A stretch of 64,000 nt of DNA from Chrysaora quinquecirrha (GCA_014526335.1 JACTAT010000029.1:1-64000); one strand, 5' to 3'; numbered from the stretch's first letter, positions 1-10,660 are shown. Translations and numbers: made by a program. The notes: generated by a model not told the origin, from the letters alone.

Positions 1-889
1 AGTAAAGAAGTTCAAGCAAAAATGGTACCTACCGATCGTTTGGTGCCACTCCCCTGAGCTTCCAACAACCTTCAGTTGTCGTCTGCAATGTAACGTCGTT
101 TCCTTGCTCTTTTATGCCCTAAGACAATAAAAAATCCGGAAGTTCATTTTACAACCAAATATGGTATCAAGGTGCTGCCAGAAAGCCATGCATTGTTTCA
201 AGGCTGACTTGTAGGCTTCCTCAGGTCTGGTACTCAGTTTTCTTCTCAAGGGCCACCATTCCGTGACAGAACAAAAGGGCTAACAATTTTGTGAAGGGTA
301 AGTAAACAAAAAAACCTCTAAAAACCTATTTATCAAGAAGACATTGAAAAGGCTATATTTGTACGCATGATTTATCTGTTCTGATACCTCAGCATCCCCC
401 CCCGAGCTTCACTGCCTTACAAAATCCTCTTCTCTTTCGAACATTTGAATATCGTCTAGACTAAGACTAGACGTCAAAGAGTTAATGATTGAAAAGTAAA
501 TTCTAAATTCTGTGCTGTCATAGCATAGAAAGAGTTGAAAGAGTTTATAGAGGGAAACAAACTTGGAATATTTACAGAACGAAATCTGTGACATAAAAAG
601 CTTTGACAACAGGGAGACACAAACATGATTACAAGACACGAAAATAGACGCAAAAAGAAATGAGAGTTTGGAAAGAAATACAAACATGGCTATGAAACTG
701 TATTTACACGAGTCAGTGGCAATGCGATAAAAATAGCTTGGCTCTTTCATTCAAATGTATTCTTATCTTGAAAATGCAACTTCACTGCTATAAGGGTTGT
801 TTCCTGCTAGTTGAAAGTGTGTGGCTCGAGAACATTTTTCGACACACTGCAAAGGTCAGCCCCCAATCCCAAATTGCTTTCGAAGGCCC
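1..889. other. no gene recognised
   Basis: AT-rich sequence with short open frames only, none with recognisable motifs or convincing splice sites. A stretch near 245-270 (AAGGGCCACCATTCCGTGA) recurs with one change near 58603-58625, so part of it belongs to a dispersed repeat. Confidence 0.5.
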
Positions 890-1260
890 CGCATCACGAT
901 ATCTGTCAACTGTACTCAAGATGCCTCTCCAGGGTAGTAAACATCCTCCACGGTACTCAAGGCATCATTCCACGGTACTGAATATCCACCACTATACTCA
1001 AGAATGCCTCCCACACACATCATGATATCCCCACAGTACTCAGGATGCCTCCCCACAGTACATAATATCCCCCACAGTACTCATGATGCCTCCCCACACA
1101 AATCATGATACCCCCCAGTATTGAAAATACCCACAAAACTCAATATGCTGCCTCACAGTAGTCATGATGCCTCCACGCAGTACGAATGTCAGCACGAGTA
1201 CTCAAGGATGCCTCCCAGTGGTACTGAACATCCCCAACAGTCCTGAACATGCATTATACA
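890..1260. repeat. degenerate minisatellite
   Basis: Alternating degenerate units of about 20-24 bp built on CCACAGTACTCA and ATGATGCCTCCC, with variants such as CACAGTACATAATATCC. The theme resembles the CCTCCACATTACTGA units in the arms of the foldback element at 48649-51201, but the units are too divergent to prove common origin by eye. No coding potential. Confidence 0.7.
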
Positions 1261-1828
1261 GGTTGATGACTAAGCTAGATAGGTCATCAGTAGCATGTAT
1301 TACCCTTTTATTCATTTTCTCTAGAAACTGACAAATCTCTCAAGGGATTCACACATTATTCTTGTGTAATGTTCTTTAAGGCCTGTTAACAAGCAATTAA
1401 CTGATCCATGCATATGCACACTTGCAAAAGGGGTAGTTCCATACCATCCAACCATGGCGAATCTAAAGGAATTAGCTCTAGATTTAACTTTAAGCCTGCT
1501 ACGCAGGCAGCCCAGTTTTACCATAGTACAAGTCCTCTACACTAACAAAACTATGGTATTTTCTTTTAAATGATAAACAAGAAGGAAAGGGGGCTTCAAA
1601 ACAATAAACTATGTAGCTTCCAAAAACTTTCTTGAATCATAAAAATAAGCAAAGCAATCCAGTTAAAATATTAACAATATGCAACAATAATCAATATCTC
1701 TATAACAATAACAAATAATCAGTATTAAGAAAATGTTGAAAACAAACTTATTCTAGAAACCTATAAAATGTTAACACCAAAACTACAATAACAGCTTGAA
1801 ATTTTATGCACAGTGTAATTAAATTCAT
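1261..1828. other. 3' flank of the CDCA7-like gene, no other gene seen
   Basis: AT-rich DNA downstream of the minus-strand gene. It presumably holds the 3' UTR. I could not pick a single convincing polyadenylation signal. Confidence 0.4.
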
Positions 1829-3308
1829 TTAGTCCCCTAAAAAAGCCTTAACACTATCGTAACCATTGCCTTTTGCAATATGAATCAAAATTCCAGTTGC
1901 TCTGCGACCACGCTTAGCCATACAAAATGAGCAGTTGCAAATACCCCTGCAAGGTGGACATATCCAATTAGGGTTCATTATGGCTTTCTTTGCATCTTCT
2001 CCATATCTGTTCCTTAGACATGGTCCACAAAACTGTCCTCTAACTCCAAAACAATTATCAGATCTGCAAAGTGTTTTTAAATCATCAGTTTTTTGCCGAC
2101 ATTGATGGCAGGTGGAACCAGTTTGGTCATAATTTTTGTCACTTGTTTTTTCTGCGACCATTATTAAATCATCTTCAGTTAGCATGTTGTAGTTTCTTAT
2201 CAATTCATTTCGATCCACATTTTGCTTGGTAGCAGGCCTGAAAAAGAACACCATAATGATCACAGATTAGAAATTGCTACTTGCAGGAGAAATCATAATT
2301 ACAAAATTCCAATCTTGCAGTCTATCATGCAAGGTAACGAAACAACAATATAACTTTCATATGAAAGAGTTTTGTGCCTTGTTAGAATCACTGGATCTTA
2401 AGGTGAAAACACACAAACTCTTTCATCATGGAAAAGATGTTTAGGGGGGAGAGGATGGTTCATGTTTTCAAAATTATAATGTTGTTTTCTGAAAAAAACC
2501 TTCAAAAATCCTTGTATTTCTTAATGCTAATTTCGTAAGGTCGATAAAGATGTCTGTAGCAAAGAATTGAACTTTATTTTGGATGTATTAATCAAATAAA
2601 TTGAAACCTGTTGGAGGAGGTAGGAAGTCAGTCTCTCCAGAAAGCAAAGGGACTTATTTGTCAATGCTCCCAGCATGATGTTAAAACAATTTTAGAAATT
2701 TCAGCTGTAAATTTCGTAATATTCAGTTTGCAAAATGTGCCCATGACCAATAATCCAACTTGTACTACACCTTTTCTTTAGTTAATACTACTGTACTTCA
2801 AGAAGCAAAAAAACCCACATGTTTTTCATAAACATATCAAATTTTGGCAGCAAAAGTAAAGATTTATTACTCCAAAATCTTTATTAAGAAATACCTACCT
2901 TCTTCTTTTCTTCTCAGGTGAATCAATGAAGTTCTTTTTACTTCCCCAAAGTTTTACAACCATTGAACCTTGCTTGCAGTCATCATTATCATCATCAAAC
3001 GTGTCTGTTTGTTCGTCCGCTTCAAAATCTGATGATCTGTCATTATCTTCACAATCACTTCCATATCTCACTCTTCTAGTTCTTCGGCAACTTCTTGAAG
3101 GGTTCTTTCTTGAAGGGTAAGGACTACAGGAGAGTTTTCGATCGATTTTCTCAGAGTTAGGCCGCATCACTTTGCCAACTCTTTGTTTTCTTTTTGAAGT
3201 TATTGGGCTGTCTGGAAAGAGATCCTTAAACATTGCTTCGTTTTCTGCGATTCTCTTCTGCCTTTGCAGCTCATATTCACTTTGCTCGTCATCTCTGGTG
3301 ATTGCCAT
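1829..3308 (-). CDS. CDCA7: CDCA7-like zinc-finger protein (two exons)
   Basis: Exon 1 is 3308-2899 and exon 2 is 2237-1829, joined across an intron with GTAGGT donor and TTTTTCAG acceptor. The split codon keeps frame and gives 272 residues. The C-terminal half is a zf-4CXXC_R1 domain: CHQCRQKT, GVRGQFCGPCLRNRYG, NPNWICPPCRGICNCSFC, and RATGILIHIAKG. In vertebrates this domain of CDCA7 recognises hemimethylated DNA and recruits the remodeler HELLS to maintain DNA methylation. The residues mutated in human ICF3 syndrome (R of CRQKT, G of GVRGQ, R of LRNRYG) are present. The N-terminal half is basic, then acidic (DDDNDD), with RKRQ/KKRRR-type nuclear signals, and probably disordered. The ATG was chosen because conserved-looking sequence starts there; a TTTTTTCAAG just upstream could be an acceptor for a 5' UTR exon. 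Nuclear location is inferred. Confidence 0.9.
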
Positions 3309-3440
3309 TTCTTGAAAAAATACACAGAGCACCAAGAAAGTACTTTTAACACAAGCACCTTTTTGAAAAGAGCTTTACGAACTGAACACTCCCACGTGCA
3401 GTAGCAAATAGAACAACAGAAATAGCGGGAAATTAAGTCT
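3309..3440 (-). promoter_or_regulatory. probable CDCA7-like promoter with E-box and E2F-type site
   Basis: A palindromic E-box CACGTG (3393-3398) and an E2F-type site (GCGGGAAATT at 3425-3434, i.e. TTTCCCGC on the gene strand) lie about 85 and 120 bp upstream of the start codon. Vertebrate CDCA7 is a known MYC and E2F target, so the pair is suggestive. No TATA box was identified. Function is inferred. Confidence 0.45.
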
Positions 3441-3494
3441 CGTTCGCATTACAACCGGTATGATAACGAGACAAGGTTACAATGAGTAATGGGT

Positions 3495-3562
3495 TAATAC
3501 GAAATCCCACCCATCTCAACCAGGTCACATGACCAAAGGATGAATCAATGAAGTTCTTTTTA
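3495..3562. repeat. dispersed repeat fragment
   Basis: The segment ending ACCAGGTCACATGACCAAAGG is repeated in inverse orientation near 54359-54400 (CCTTTGGTCATGTGACC and following). The next about 22 bp (3541-3562) match, base for base, a stretch of CDCA7-like exon 1 at about 2922-2943 encoding KKNFIDS, so a small piece of exon was duplicated beside the promoter. Confidence 0.6.
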
Positions 3563-3639
3563 TGTTTGAAGAATTCAAACATTATGTAGGGGTTTTCTGC
3601 AAACCGGATGAAATACACCGGCTATCTCTAAAATCAGGA

Positions 3640-4083
3640 ACAACGGGAACATGAGGAACAAAGTAGGAACATGAGGAACAAGGCGGGAACAAAGTAGGAA
3701 CATGAGGAACAAAGTAGGAACATGAGGAACAAGGTGGGAACAAAGCGGGAACATGAGGAACAAAGTGAGAACATGAGGAACAAGGCGGGAACAAAGCGGG
3801 AACATGAGGAACAAAGTGGGAAAATGAGGAACAAGACGGGAACAAAGTAGGAACATGAGGAACAAAGTAGGAACATGAGGAACAAGGTGGGAACAAAGTA
3901 GGAACACGAGGAACAAAGTAGGAACATGAGGAACAAGGCGGGAACAAGGCGGGAACATGAGGAACAAGGCGGGAACAAAGCGGGAACATGAGGAACAAGA
4001 CGGGAACAAAGCAGGAACAGGAGGAACAAGGCGGGAACAAGGCGAGAACATGAGGAACAAAGTGGGAACATGAGTCAGGAACA
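3640..4083 (-). repeat. left arm minisatellite of FB1
   Basis: Short units AGGAACAAGGCGGGAAC and AGGAACAAAGTAGGAACATG repeat in mixed order. They open all three frames on the minus strand and so create long false proteins rich in CSSCSYFVP. Not coding. Confidence 0.9.
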
Positions 4084-4470
4084 AAGTGGGAAAAGACTTA
4101 ATCTTAGACTTATTACACGAGTTTCAGTGTAATAAGCATTCGCAGCACCATATTTTGTTGTTGTTGTTGTTGGAAAGCTGCTCAAACGGTCAGTGTAGCG
4201 AATTGCTGTTGTTGTTCATGGTGAATTTAAGCAGGTCTTAAAAAAGCTATTGTTCAGCTATTAGCTACTATTTGTATTAAGTCGAACATTGGACATTTTG
4301 CATTGAGCGTTGAAGCGTTGACGAGCTGTCTCAGAGTTGACCTGCGTCGCGTGACCTCGTTTCCGTTTTGCGGGAAAATAATATTCTAATATTAGATCTT
4401 TTTTTGGGAAGCTTCACGTGTCCTCATGGCCTGGTAACTTTATCAGGTCAGGCACGTGAAACTTGAAAAC

Positions 4471-4579
4471 ATGTTTCGTTTGCCGTCGATCCCAGCAAAG
4501 ACGGACGTCCAAGCAAATATATTTTCCACAGAGCTGCCAAGATTCGATATTTCGCAGGTGAAGGACAAAGTTCTGATCG
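4471..4579 (+). CDS. possible captured first exon in the FB1 loop
   Basis: An ATG opens 36 codons beginning MFRLPSIPAKTDV and running to DKVLI, then meets a good donor, G|GTAGGATTG. Upstream (4340-4470) is a CG-containing stretch with an E2F-type site (TTTTGCGGGAAAA) and two CACGTG E-boxes, resembling a promoter. I do not recognise the peptide. No second exon is visible before the right arm starts, so this looks like a promoter plus first exon carried by the element. It could also be a chance frame. Confidence 0.35.
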
Positions 4580-4855
4580 GTAGGATTGTTTACCCCTTCT
4601 TTACTTTATAAGACAATACTTGCATTTATAAGGTACCTACTATTACAACCGCCACAACTTATAACTTCTAATAACTTCCTACAAGGACTTTTGTAAGGTA
4701 AAAGTGGTGCAGAGTCTCATTGAATACTTTGAAAAAGAGAGACCCTCTCTTATTAAAAGCACTTGTTCAAGTTGCAAACAGATTCTACTTCTGGTAATTT
4801 AGAATAAAATTTTGAATGACAATAAAATGTGATCCCACCGTTCATGGTCATTCAA

Positions 4856-5500
4856 GCTTCGTTCCCGTTGTTCCCCCTTCATTCCCGGTAATTCCCACCA
4901 CGTTCCCCCTGTTCCTGCTACGTTCCCGCCTTGTTCCTCGTGTTCCCGCTTTGTTCCCACCTTGTTCCTCATGTTCCTTCTTTGTTCCCGCCTTGTTCCT
5001 CATGTTCCTACTTTGTTCCTCATGTTCCTACTTTGTTCCCACCTTGTTCCTCATGTTCCTACTTTGTTCCTCATGTTCCTACTTTGTTCCCACCTTGTTC
5101 CTCATGTTCCTACTTTGTTCCCGCCTTGTTCCTCATGTTCCCGTCTTGTTCCTCATGTTCCCACTTTGTTCCTCATGTTCCCGCTTTGTTCCCGCCTTGT
5201 TCCTCATGTTCCCACTTTGTTCCTCATGTTCCGCTTTGTTCCTGCCTTGTTCCTCATGTTCCCACTTTGTTCCTCATGTTCCCGCTTTGTTCCCGCCTTG
5301 TTCCTCATGTTCCCACTTTGTTCCTCATGTTCCCGCTTTGTTCCCGCCTTGTTCCTCATTTTACTACTTTGTTCCTCATGTTCCTACTTTGTTCCCGCCT
5401 TGTTCCTCATGTTCCCACTTTGTTCCTCATGTTCCTACTTTGTTCCCGCCTTGTTCCTCATGTTCCCACTTTGTTCCCGATGTTCCCGTTGTTCCTGATT
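4856..5500 (+). repeat. right arm minisatellite of FB1
   Basis: Inverse complement of the left arm: TGTTCCTACTTTGTTCCCACCTTG-type units of the same family, longer than the left arm by roughly 200 bp. Not coding despite open frames. Confidence 0.9.
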
Positions 5501-6180
5501 TTAGAGATAGCCAAATACACCTAGATAGATAGATAGATAGATAGGAATCAGGAATGTTGTAACAATAAGATCGGAATTTCTATTCTCTGTGCACACAATT
5601 TAAACAATCATTGAGTTAATTAATTATTTTAATTGCAATTCAAATGCATACAATCAAAACAATCGAAGAGGTTGTTCTGAGTCTTCGAAATTTGGCATGA
5701 GTTTGAACAACAAACTCATTAGGAAGCCATTAGCCAGCATGCGCTAAAATCTGGAACAAACAAAAAGCTGGGAACTCGTGGAATGAGTGGGAATAAACGG
5801 AACTGAATGGAACCATTGTAACATGCTGAAACGAAGTGGGAATAACTTGGAATCGGAGGGAACAACTGGGACGAAGTAGAAATCGGCGGGAATAAATGAG
5901 AACGAGAGGGGTGAAGGTGGAACATACAGGGAATCACTTAAGAAGATGAAGGAACAACTCAGAAAAAAGGAAATTACCGCAAACAAGCGAGAGCAAATTG
6001 AAACTAAATAGGGATCAATGATGATTGCGGGGGAAAGCAGGAACAAAGCCTGAAACAGTTAGAATCACAGGGAACAATTGTGGAGATTGTTCAACACTGC
6101 AAGCTGCCAGCTAATAGGCTTATCTCGGGCTGATCTGAGCTGATCTCATTCTTCAAACATGGCTAATGGGTACCTTTAAT

Positions 6181-7353
6181 TATGTTTGAAGAATTCAAAC
6201 ATTATGTAGGGATTTTCGGCAAACCGGATGAAATACATATAGATAGATAGATAGGAATCAGGAATGTGGTAACAAAAGATAGGAATTTCTATTCTTTGTG
6301 TATACAATCTACAATCAAGGAATCGAGGCATTTGTTTTAATTGCAATTCAAATGCGCACAATCAAAACAATTGAGAGAAGGGTGTTTTGATTCTTCAAAA
6401 TTTGGCAGAATTTGAACAACAAACTCATTAGGAAGCCATTATCATGAATGCGCTAAAATCTGGAACAAACAATATAGCTGGGAACTCGTGGAATGAGTGG
6501 GAATAAACGGAACTGAAGGGAACCAATGGAACATGATGAAACAAAGTAGGAATAACTTGGAATCAGAGAGAACAACTGGGAACGAAGTAGGAATCTGTGG
6601 GAATAAATGGAATCAGAAGTGACAAGGGGGTACAAACAGGGAATCACTGAAAAAGATAAAGTGGCAACTGAGAACAAACATAAAAAGAAATCACGGCAAA
6701 CAAGTAAGACAAAGTTGAAACAAAATTGGGATCATAGACAATCGGGGGGGGGGCAAAAACAAAGCCTGAAACAGCTAGGATCACAGAGAACAAGTGGGAA
6801 CAAAGTGCGGATTCTTCTACACTATTCGTTTCAAGCTGCAACAGGGGCGGAGCAAACACCCATTTTCAGTTTTGTTTTTCCGATAATCAACATGAAATCC
6901 AATTTAAAAAACAAGACTCCCGTAAATTTTTTTTCAAGAATCTAACTTTTTTCTTTTTTGCTTGCGTTTTGTGGCTGATTTATTCATTTCATCGATCCTT
7001 ATACTGTATGTACTGTATAAGCTTCGAAGATAGGGACTGAAACCGAGGCAGATATTCAATGATATTTTTTCTCGTTTTAGTACTCTAAACATGCTCTAAT
7101 TTAATGGAATATCTATTATTGTCGAGTTTATTGTAACCGAGCTTCTATTCTATGCATTTTATTGAAAAGTGCCGAACAAGGGAAATCCCAAATCTCTAGA
7201 CCGATATCATCATTTGCCGGAAAAACCGTCTTTGTGCCGACGTTTGCAACATAGGGGGGGTCCCCCCTTTGGCGACGCCCCTGAGTTGCAAACTTATAGG
7301 TTGATCTGGGCTGATCTCATTCTTCAAACATGGCTAATGGGTACCTTTAATTA
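6181..7353 (+). mobile_element. hairpin-bounded repeat, copy B
   Basis: Tandem second copy of the repeat that hosts FB1: same hairpin start, GGATGAAATACAT, (GATA)n at about 6240-6255, the core GGAATCAGGAATG, the shared TTTGAACAACAAACTCATT block and a degenerate GGAAC minisatellite (6470-6810), ending in TTCAAACATGGCTAATGG and GGTACCTTTAATTATG as copy A does. About 450 bp at 6880-7300 has no counterpart in copy A. A shorter hairpin, ATGTCC-GAA-GGACAT, follows the end. Confidence 0.6.
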
Positions 7354-7527
7354 TGTCCGAAGGACATATTAAGAGGGTGTCGTGGAACGCATGTAGGCAT
7401 GGAAAATAGATAGGCATATAGACGCTTTTTGCTGCCAAAACGTAACAAAAGATAAACCACAAATAATAGGAATTAAACTTTGAAGTCCCCGTAAGTGTTG
7501 TCGTTAGTGGGCATAATTAACAAAATA
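7354..7527. other. no gene recognised
   Basis: Spacer between two elements; nothing recognised. Confidence 0.4.
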
Positions 7528-10500
7528 GACCGGCTTCAGGTGGGATCAAGTGCCACTCGAGGAGGTCATTAATGTCATAGTGATTTTTCGATAGAATTTC
7601 ACATGGACTTTCAAAAAAAATTTGGCAAACGGTCGTTTTTTGCTGTGTTCGTGAAATACGGGGGTCAGAAAACCAGGGGGTCGACATCGACAATAATATT
7701 GACAGAGAATTTTTGGCAACATTCTAGGAAACTGGGTAACTGGAATTTTAAAGTAGGTTTGGACTCTTTGGTGGTGGGTGGTCATTGTAAGACTTGTGAA
7801 CATTCTGGCAAATCAATGTCAATGGTTGTGACGTCATCGATGACGTAGAAAAGTTACGGTCAGTGAAAATCTGACTTTTGAATTTTGTGTTTTTAATGAT
7901 ATTGACGGAAAGAACATCTCAAATGGAGCAAACAATTATGCAACACCAATTCGATTTGGCTTAATACTCAGAAGTTATTATGATTCGAAATGTGTGTGAC
8001 GTCATCAAAACGCAAAACTGATATTTTAAGTCTTAACCGTTTCGTGCATCAATTTTTCTTTTGATGCGTTTAGCGTCACTTTTAGGATAAAAGCATCATG
8101 TTCTCAGTCACTTACGCTAATTTTTGTCATTTCGAACCTCTAATTACGAAGAATGCTCGTAATTTCTAATGCGATGCAGCTAGGGTTCCGAACTACTATG
8201 AATTTTGAAAAAGATGAAAAACTTGAAACATTTTCTGTTTACTTTCTCTTAGAATGGTAATATGATTGAGCTAGATAGAGCGAAGTACTAAAAAGTGGAT
8301 CCAAGGTAAACATATACCAAAAATAGGGGCACTGCTTACAAAAGTTGAACGCCACATTTTGATACGTGGTTAGAGGTAATACTCACTTGGTTAGGAAGAA
8401 ATGCTGGAAGAAAGAGGGGAACAGCCATCGAGGGTTGAGTCTCATTGCATAAATGAAACTCCATAACATCAATAGGCATGTCCATTTCAGTCGACAAGAT
8501 TGGCGAAAGACTGGAGGAAATTGCGCGGCCACTTGCCAGTTACTAGCGATTGCTGAAATGAACTGGAGCGAATCTTAGCGAAACCAATCGACCGATTCAG
8601 TTTAAGTTCAATATTTCGGCAACAAACTTTGTGCCAGAATAGGAGCCACAAGTCAGATAATATCTGAATCTGCGAACCTACCATATAAATCCTATTTAGC
8701 CTTTTTCTTACATTTTTTCATTATTATCATTCAGCGCTCGTCTCTGCTATTATTGGAGAATTCACAGTGGCTTGTCCCACAAAGCTGCACTTACAGAGTT
8801 ATACATTTGTCAACGTAACAACTTGCACCTTGCGACTCTAAAAACTTTATCAAAATTCTTTGCAAAAGTCAACTCCAATAGCTTATCGGTTACTGTTATC
8901 TTGTATAAATCTCTGTATTATGCCTTTTAAGACTGATAAAAAGTGGCACACTTCGTACTGTAACACGAAAGTGAACGAATTTTTCTGTGTTTAGGGTGAG
9001 CCGTAGTATTTGAATTCCTCTCCACTCCACCACCAAGCCTGGTTTTCAAACTAGCAATATCCGCTGACGATAACCGCCTATGCTAATAGCTACGCCAGTG
9101 CCTATGCCTTCGCGTACACCAATGCCTACATCTACACCTACGCCTGTGCCTTTGTCATCGCTTATGCCTATGCCTTCACCTATACCTGTGCCTATACCTT
9201 CGCCTATGCCTACACCTATATCTGTGCCTTAGCCTACACCTATGCCTACATCTACACCGACGCCTGTGTCTATGCCAATGCCTTCACCTATACCTGTGCC
9301 TATACCTTCGCCTATGCCTACACCTATATCTGTGCCTTAGCCTAAACCTATGCCTACATCTACACCGACGCCTGTGTCTATGCCAATGCCTTCACCTATA
9401 CCTGTGCCTATACCTTCGCCTATGCCTACACCTATATCTGTGCCTTAGCCTACACCTATGCCTACATCTACACCGACGCCTGTGTCTATGCCTTCGCCTA
9501 CACTAATGCCTACATCTCACCTACACCTGTACCTAAGGCTTCTCCGATGCCTATGCCGTCATCTACACATACGCATGTACCTATGCCTTCGCCTATGCCT
9601 ATGCCTACACCTATACCTGTGCCTTAGCCTAGACCTTCGCTTCATCTACACCTACACTTGTTCCTATGCCTTCGCTTGTGCGATTGCCTACACCTATACC
9701 TGTGCCTTAGCTTAGACCTTCGCTTCATCTACACCTACATTGTTCCTATGCCTTCGCCTGTGCGATTGCCTACAACTTATCGACATAGGTGTATGCCGTC
9801 TTCTCGAGCATTTATGGCTACATAAATCAAATTAAGACCGTGGTCATAAGAAAGTACTTCGCTCTATCCAGCTCAATCATATTACCATTCTCAGGGAAAG
9901 TAAGCAGAAAATGTTTTATCTTTTTCATCTTTTGCAACATTCATAGTAGTTCGGAACCCTAGCGTAAGTGACCGAGAACATGATGCTTTTATTCTAAAAG
10001 TAACGCTGAACACATCAAAAGAAAAATTCATGCACGAAACGGTTAAGACTCAAAATATCAGTTTTGCGTTTTGATGACGTCACACACATTTTGAATCGTA
10101 ATAACTACTGAGTATTAAGCCAAGTCGAATTGGTGTTTTATAATTTTTTGCTCCATATGAGATGTTCTTTCCGACCATATCATTTAAAACACAAAATTCA
10201 AAAGTCAGATTTTCTCTGACCTTTTCTACGTCATCGATGACGTCACAACCATTGATTTGCCAGAATGTTCCCATGTCTTAAAATGACCACACACCACCAA
10301 AGAGTCCAAACCTACTTTAAAATTCCGGTTACCCAGTTTGCTAGAATGTTGCCAAAGATTCTCTGTCAATATTATTGTCGATGTCGATCCCCTGGTTTTC
10401 TGACCCCCGTATTTCACAAACGCAGCAAAAAACGACCGTTTACCAAATTTTTTTTGAAAGTCCATGTGAAATTCTATCGAAAAATCACTATGACATTAAT

Positions 10501-10540
10501 GACCTCCTCGAGTGGCACTTGACCCCATCTGAAGCCGGTC
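7528..10540. mobile_element. long inverted-repeat (foldback-like) element FB2
   Basis: Arms of about 700-760 bp (7528-8290 and about 9845-10540) are inverse complements, starting GACCGGCTTC and ending GAAGCCGGTC; TA lies outside each end and could be a 2-bp target duplication. The right arm lacks about 60-85 bp present in the left near 8120-8190. The open frame starting MDFQKKFGKRSFFA appears in both arms and is a by-product of the repeat. The loop 8291-9845 holds unassigned sequence and a minisatellite. No transposase found, so the element looks non-autonomous. Confidence 0.75.
9080..9780 (+). repeat. minisatellite in the FB2 loop
   Basis: Six-base periodic CCTATR / CCTACA units (CCTATGCCTACACCTATACC) with larger blocks repeated, for example around 9215, 9320 and 9430, each containing CTATATCTGTGCCTTAGCC. 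Not coding. Confidence 0.85.
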
Positions 10541-10582
10541 TAAAATGCAATTGCTTGCCAGAAACATCAATAAGTATCAATT

Positions 10583-10660
10583 GTCAGTGTAGCGTAGTGG
10601 AATAATGCGCTTGTTTCTTGGGCTAAGGGTTGTGAGTTCGATCCACGATGCAGGAACATT
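10583..10660 (+). repeat. tRNA-like sequence, possible SINE head
   Basis: An A-box-like TGTAGCGTAGTGG (10588-10600) is followed 33 bases later by a B-box-like GAGTTCGATCC (10634-10644), the spacing expected of an internal Pol III promoter. The arms do not fold into a clean cloverleaf, so a functional tRNA is unlikely. A tRNA-derived SINE 5' end is the best reading. Confidence 0.4.

Larger units (their letters stand above)
3620..5512. mobile_element. foldback-like element FB1 with minisatellite arms
   Basis: Both ends carry the inverted sequence GGCTATCTCTAAAATCAGG followed by a GGAACAAAGYRGGAACATGA minisatellite (left arm about 3620-4083, right arm about 4856-5512). A perfect 9-bp direct repeat, AAATACACC, flanks it (3611-3619 and 5513-5521). 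The same host repeat without the insertion is seen at 6200-6255 (GGATGAAATACAT then TAGATAGATAG), a paralogous empty site. Drosophila FB elements share this plan of tandem-repeat arms, loop and 9-bp duplication. No transposase is seen; the loop 4084-4855 contains a probable exon. Confidence 0.85.
3561..6180 (+). mobile_element. hairpin-bounded repeat, copy A (split by foldback element)
   Basis: Starts with a hairpin, ATGTTTGAA-GAA-TTCAAACAT, followed by TATGTAGGGGTTTTCTGC, then a (GATA)n tract (5522-5544), a unique-looking core and a degenerate GGAAC-rich minisatellite (about 5750-6060), and ends in GGTACCTTTAATT at about 6180. A second copy follows directly. Tandem-repeat core, microsatellite and terminal hairpin resemble non-autonomous Helentron/Helitron-associated elements, but I cannot see a diagnostic terminus, so the class is tentative. 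The foldback element 3620-5512 is inserted in it. Confidence 0.6.

Noticed and set aside
245..270. Match between 245-270 and 58603-58625
   Set aside because: About 20 bp of near identity only; too short to define an element, kept as a note.
3575..5532. Long frames rich in CSSCSYFVP on both sides of FB1
   Set aside because: All frames of one strand are open because of the short repeat unit; typical low-complexity artefact.
7603..7848. Protein starting MDFQKKFGKRSFFA found twice
   Set aside because: It lies in both arms of the FB2 inverted repeat, so duplication is due to the arms; no motif supports coding.
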